From NCBI GenBank assembly GCA_903925435.1, contig CAIYFF010000132.1, positions 1 through 6,770 of the forward strand: 6,770 nt of DNA. Reading direction: 5' to 3'. The notes below the pieces were generated by a model. That model searched no databases, was not told the DNA's origin, and saw only the letters and a list, made by a program, of their open reading frames with translations. The number at the start of each line of letters is the position of its first letter. Within the stretch, counting starts at the first letter, position 1. A program made the position numbers and the translations under genes. This DNA comes from an uncultured Planctomycetota bacterium. GTDB taxonomy: Bacteria; Planctomycetota; UBA1135; UBA2386. This document shows positions 5,496 through 6,770 of this stretch, piece by piece.

Positions 5496-6770
5496 GCCAG
5501 GCTTTGGCGTTTGCTCAGGAGCCGTTCGCTCCGCGAGAGGAGTTGCGTGGACTCGAGCGCATCGCAGGCGAGATCGCGCGCAGCGGAAGACCTGACGAAT
5601 GGGGCGAGTTGATCTCGACGCTCGCCAATCTCGGGCTCCCGTCCAAAGACCTCGCGACCTTGCGCGCCGCCGGCGAGAAGGATCTCGCGCGCGCCAAGAA
5701 GCGGAGCGCGGACACGTCGAGGATCCGCAAGGCCATCACGGATGCGGCTGCCCTACTGAGCAAGCGGCTTGCGACGTGCGAGCCCGAGGAACGCAAGCTG
5801 CGTTTTGCAGAGCTGCTGTGCGCTCTCGATTCCAACCTAGCGGTCGCCAACGAGACGCTGAGGCGCGAGTTGCATGAAGGCCGATGGAGCATGGTCGGCG
5901 AATCCAAGCGCGCGCAGCGCCGCAACGAGATCAACCGTGCGTTGCAGGATGCACGCCGGCTGCCTGTTGATATCCAAGTGCTGCAAAGTCGAGGCGATGA
6001 GCCCGATGCCGAGAAGACGGGCGGAGCGTTGTTGGCCCGGGTCCTACAGCGCCCCTTCGTGACGGCGAAGTATGGGGGCCTTGTTGTGCACAGCGCGCGA
6101 ACACCGGAGCAGACCAAGCGCATCGTGGAGCACGCGCTGCGGGGCTTTGCGGTCGCAGGTTACGTGGCAGGTGGAGCGCTGCGCATTCCGGACTCGAAGC
6201 CAATTTCTTTTGTGCTGCTCGACAGCAGGGTTGACTACGACAACTCCTTCCGGGTTGCCGCAGAGAGAGCTTGGATTGACTCGAAGACCGCCGCCCAGGC
6301 TCATTCTATGCAAGGTTTTTACCTGGAGTCAGGCGTGCTTGTCGGGCTAGCTCGCATGGAGGTCGAAGCTGAATCCGTGATGCTCTTCAAGCTCGACGAA
6401 TGGCGTCTTTCGACGCCAGCGCTGACAGCCGGGCATCTCAACTGGGTCTCCAAGGCGTTCCTCGGCACATCGATTCCTACATTCACCTACGAAACGACCA
6501 CCGAGCGATCGAAGAAGCCTCCTTCGACGCTGTCTGGCGACCCAAGAGCTCTGCTCGAACGCGAGACTGCATTCCACCTCGCCCAAGCAGGCTTGGCCGG
6601 AAGTCGCACCTTCATCCGCTATCTAGCCGCTCACCGTGAGGATCCACCGTGGTCTAACGCGATGAAGAGCCAGATCGGGGAGATCCAAGGCGAGGACCTG
6701 CTCAAGGCGATGCTTGTGGCTGAGTACCTCATGGAGGAAAGCGACCTCAAGAAGCTCGACGAGCTCTTGA
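5453..6770 (+). CDS. Secreted protein, possibly a degenerate peptidase relative (right-truncated)
   Basis: The frame runs from ATG 5453 to the window edge without a stop: at least 439 residues, the C-terminus missing. Residues 1-21 look like a signal peptide (hydrophobic core about 6-20, likely cut AFA-Q), although its n-region has no Lys or Arg; no ATG, GTG or TTG lies upstream in frame after the purF stop. Residues 28-200 are charged and mostly helical, with coiled-coil character. Residues about 201-345 look like an alpha/beta domain: FVTAKYGGLVVHSARTPEQ (202-220), a helix, then SKPISFVLLDSRVDYDNSF (248-266). This order recalls secreted peptidase-MA/DUF1570-type proteins, but the expected HExxH is not seen; the corresponding stretch reads TAGHLNWVSKAFLG (325-338). 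Residues 362-439 are helical and acidic. Codons such as CTA, AGA, AGG and TCT appear here but hardly in purF, which fits low expression or different ancestry. The gene follows purF by 47 bases but has no functional link to it. The frame is certain; its function is unrecognised. Confidence 0.75.
   Translation, partial: MEALHAAGILGVVFCQALAFAQEPFAPREELRGLERIAGEIARSGRPDEWGELISTLANLGLPSKDLATLRAAGEKDLARAKKRSADTSRIRKAITDAAALLSKRLATCEPEERKLRFAELLCALDSNLAVANETLRRELHEGRWSMVGESKRAQRRNEINRALQDARRLPVDIQVLQSRGDEPDAEKTGGALLARVLQRPFVTAKYGGLVVHSARTPEQTKRIVEHALRGFAVAGYVAGGALRIPDSKPISFVLLDSRVDYDNSFRVAAERAWIDSKTAAQAHSMQGFYLESGVLVGLARMEVEAESVMLFKLDEWRLSTPALTAGHLNWVSKAFLGTSIPTFTYETTTERSKKPPSTLSGDPRALLERETAFHLAQAGLAGSRTFIRYLAAHREDPPWSNAMKSQIGEIQGEDLLKAMLVAEYLMEESDLKKLDELL

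Overview
The window is GC-rich, and third codon positions are mostly G or C. It looks like a chromosomal segment of a free-living bacterium, most likely a planctomycete. This placement is inference. It rests on the small AT-hook DNA-binding protein with a winged-helix-like N-terminus, on large secreted proteins of unusual domain make-up, and on the near absence of Shine-Dalgarno sequences before the starts. No mobile element, CRISPR array, tRNA or rRNA is visible.

Layout from left to right. (1) Positions 1-440 (+) hold the C-terminal part of a multi-pass membrane protein resembling the CPBP (CAAX protease/bacteriocin-processing) family, cut by the window edge. (2) Positions 437-2263 (+), overlapping it by four bases (GTGA), encode a secreted 608-residue protein with a CBM9/DOMON-like domain, a helical linker and a domain that looks like a metallo-beta-lactamase fold without its metal ligands. 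(3) Positions 2383-2817 (+) encode a 144-residue nucleoid-type protein with its own likely promoter and a CA-rich leader. (4) A large hairpin at 2864-2906 separates it from a convergent class IV aminotransferase at 2908-3819 (-). (5) A 131-base divergent gap (3820-3950) precedes purF at 3951-5405 (+), which makes the first committed intermediate of purine synthesis. (6) From 5453 to the right edge (+) runs an open frame of at least 439 residues with a signal peptide; it has no stop codon in the window. I read it as a secreted protein that may be a degenerate peptidase relative.

The genes do not form one pathway. purF and the aminotransferase are housekeeping metabolism. The DNA-binding protein is probably abundant, judging by its very uniform codon choice. 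The two left-hand genes are likely translationally coupled and act at the envelope. A recurring oddity is that up to three proteins (the CPBP-like, the beta-lactamase-like and the right-hand secreted protein) seem to keep an enzyme fold while lacking the usual catalytic or metal-binding residues. The last of these is the weakest case. Control signals worth noting are a near-leaderless promoter in front of purF and a pair of hairpins, one of which buries the start codon of the last gene.
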